Below are positions 5,261 to 5,679 of a stretch of 5,679 nucleotides of DNA, in pieces; within the stretch, counting starts at the first letter, position 1, and the number at the start of each line of letters is the position of its first letter. The translations under genes and the position numbers were made by a program. The stretch covers positions 1 through 5,679 of the forward strand of contig JAUWAH010000184.1 in assembly GCA_030602145.1 (NCBI GenBank). Direction: 5' to 3'. The notes beneath the pieces were generated by a model. The model worked only from the letters and a program-made list of their open reading frames with translations, was not told the origin of the DNA and searched no databases. The DNA is from Desulfobulbus sp. (GTDB lineage: Bacteria > Desulfobacterota > Desulfobulbia > Desulfobulbales > Desulfobulbaceae).

Positions 5261-5679
5261 GTGGATGGGCTCAAAGCTCTCACTGAATACGGCATCATCG
5301 GCCTGCTCGCTGTCATGAGCGTGGGGGCGTTAGCCGTTGCCCTGGAGCGGTTCCGCTTTTTCCGGCGGTTGCGACTGGAGGAGTTCACCGACCGCCGTCT
5401 TCTGGAACTGGCCCTCACCAGTCGCCTCCACTTGATTGCCACCGTCGGCAGCAACGCCCCCTATGTGGGCCTGCTCGGAACCGTGTTCGGCATCATGCTC
5501 ACCTTCTACACCATGGGCGAGACCGGCATGGTCGATTCAGCCCGGATCATGACCGGGCTTGCCCTCTCGCTCAAGGCCACGGCCGCCGGCCTGGTGGTCG
5601 CCATTCCGGCCGTGGTGCTGTACAACCTGCTGCTTCGACGGGTCAAGGAACTGCTGCTGACCTGGGAGGCACATCATGG
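5261..5679 (+). CDS. exbB: ExbB-type TonB energiser protein (short, group 2-like), reaches window edge
   Basis: The frame from GTG at 5261 encodes 139 residues to the window edge, about the full length of short ExbB proteins, so few residues are probably missing. It is an inner-membrane MotA/TolQ/ExbB family proton channel that with ExbD uses the proton motive force to drive TonB. Three membrane segments are visible at about 8-27, 65-85 and 105-125. Family signatures are SNAPYVGLLGTVFGI in the second and LKATAAGLVVAIPAVV in the third, including the conserved T107 and P116. The cytoplasmic loop between segments 1 and 2 is short (about 37 residues), unlike E. coli ExbB. GGGAG lies 7 nt before the GTG, which supports this start. 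A minus-strand frame overlapping it is a shadow. TolQ or MotA are less likely because of the short length. Confidence 0.9.
   Translation, partial: MDGLKALTEYGIIGLLAVMSVGALAVALERFRFFRRLRLEEFTDRRLLELALTSRLHLIATVGSNAPYVGLLGTVFGIMLTFYTMGETGMVDSARIMTGLALSLKATAAGLVVAIPAVVLYNLLLRRVKELLLTWEAHH
5676..5679 (+). CDS. Possible start of exbD, first codon only
   Basis: An ATG at 5676-5678 lies out of frame with exbB and is preceded by GGGAGG (5664-5669) at a 6-nt spacing. Since exbD normally follows exbB and often overlaps its end, this is probably the exbD start. Only four bases are visible, so no protein evidence exists. Confidence 0.4.

Noticed and set aside
5155..5454. 99-codon minus-strand frame opposite exbB
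   Set aside because: It overlaps the ExbB coding region and is arginine/serine-rich with no recognisable domain.

Overview
The window looks like chromosomal DNA of a GC-rich Gram-negative bacterium. The pairing of a PIN-PhoH protein, an RsmB variant and a short 'group 2' type ExbB, together with the sequence style, suggests a Desulfobulbaceae-like member of the Desulfobacterota. This is inferred from protein resemblance alone; there is no taxonomic marker in the window.

Positions 1-3870 hold a four-gene run on the minus strand. In transcription order it is: an RsmB-type 16S rRNA m5C methyltransferase (3870 to 2506); an unrecognised, mostly helical 195-aa protein (2435 to 1848); an M24 family Xaa-Pro aminopeptidase with all five metal ligands (1845 to 736); and the N-terminal part of a PIN-PhoH protein (685 to beyond position 1). 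The helical protein and the peptidase are separated by only 2 nt. A plausible internal promoter overlaps the end of rsmB. The run combines rRNA modification, peptide turnover and a likely RNA nuclease/helicase.

Positions 3871-4116 form a leader region with three short perfect hairpins and a sigma70-like promoter for the plus-strand tRNA-Leu(CAA) gene at 4117-4203. A very strong hairpin terminator follows at 4213-4248. It also has a T tract on the other strand, so it may serve both the tRNA and the converging toxin-antitoxin operon.

Positions 4303-4904 (minus strand) encode a type II toxin-antitoxin pair, a VapB-like antitoxin overlapping a VapC PIN ribonuclease by an ATGA. A perfect TATAAT box lies inside an 8+8 bp inverted repeat upstream of vapB, a probable autoregulated promoter/operator. 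This block and the following gene-free stretch (to 5260) are visibly more AT-rich than the genes to the left, which fits an accessory insertion next to a tRNA, although no attachment-site repeat was found.

From 5261 to the right edge a plus-strand exbB gene begins (GTG start, good ribosome binding site). A possible exbD start codon with its own Shine-Dalgarno lies on the last four bases. These proteins would energise TonB-dependent outer-membrane transport.

No CRISPR array, insertion sequence, integrase or clearly new system is visible. The most open items are the unknown helical protein, the gene-free stretch before exbB and the structured leaders.
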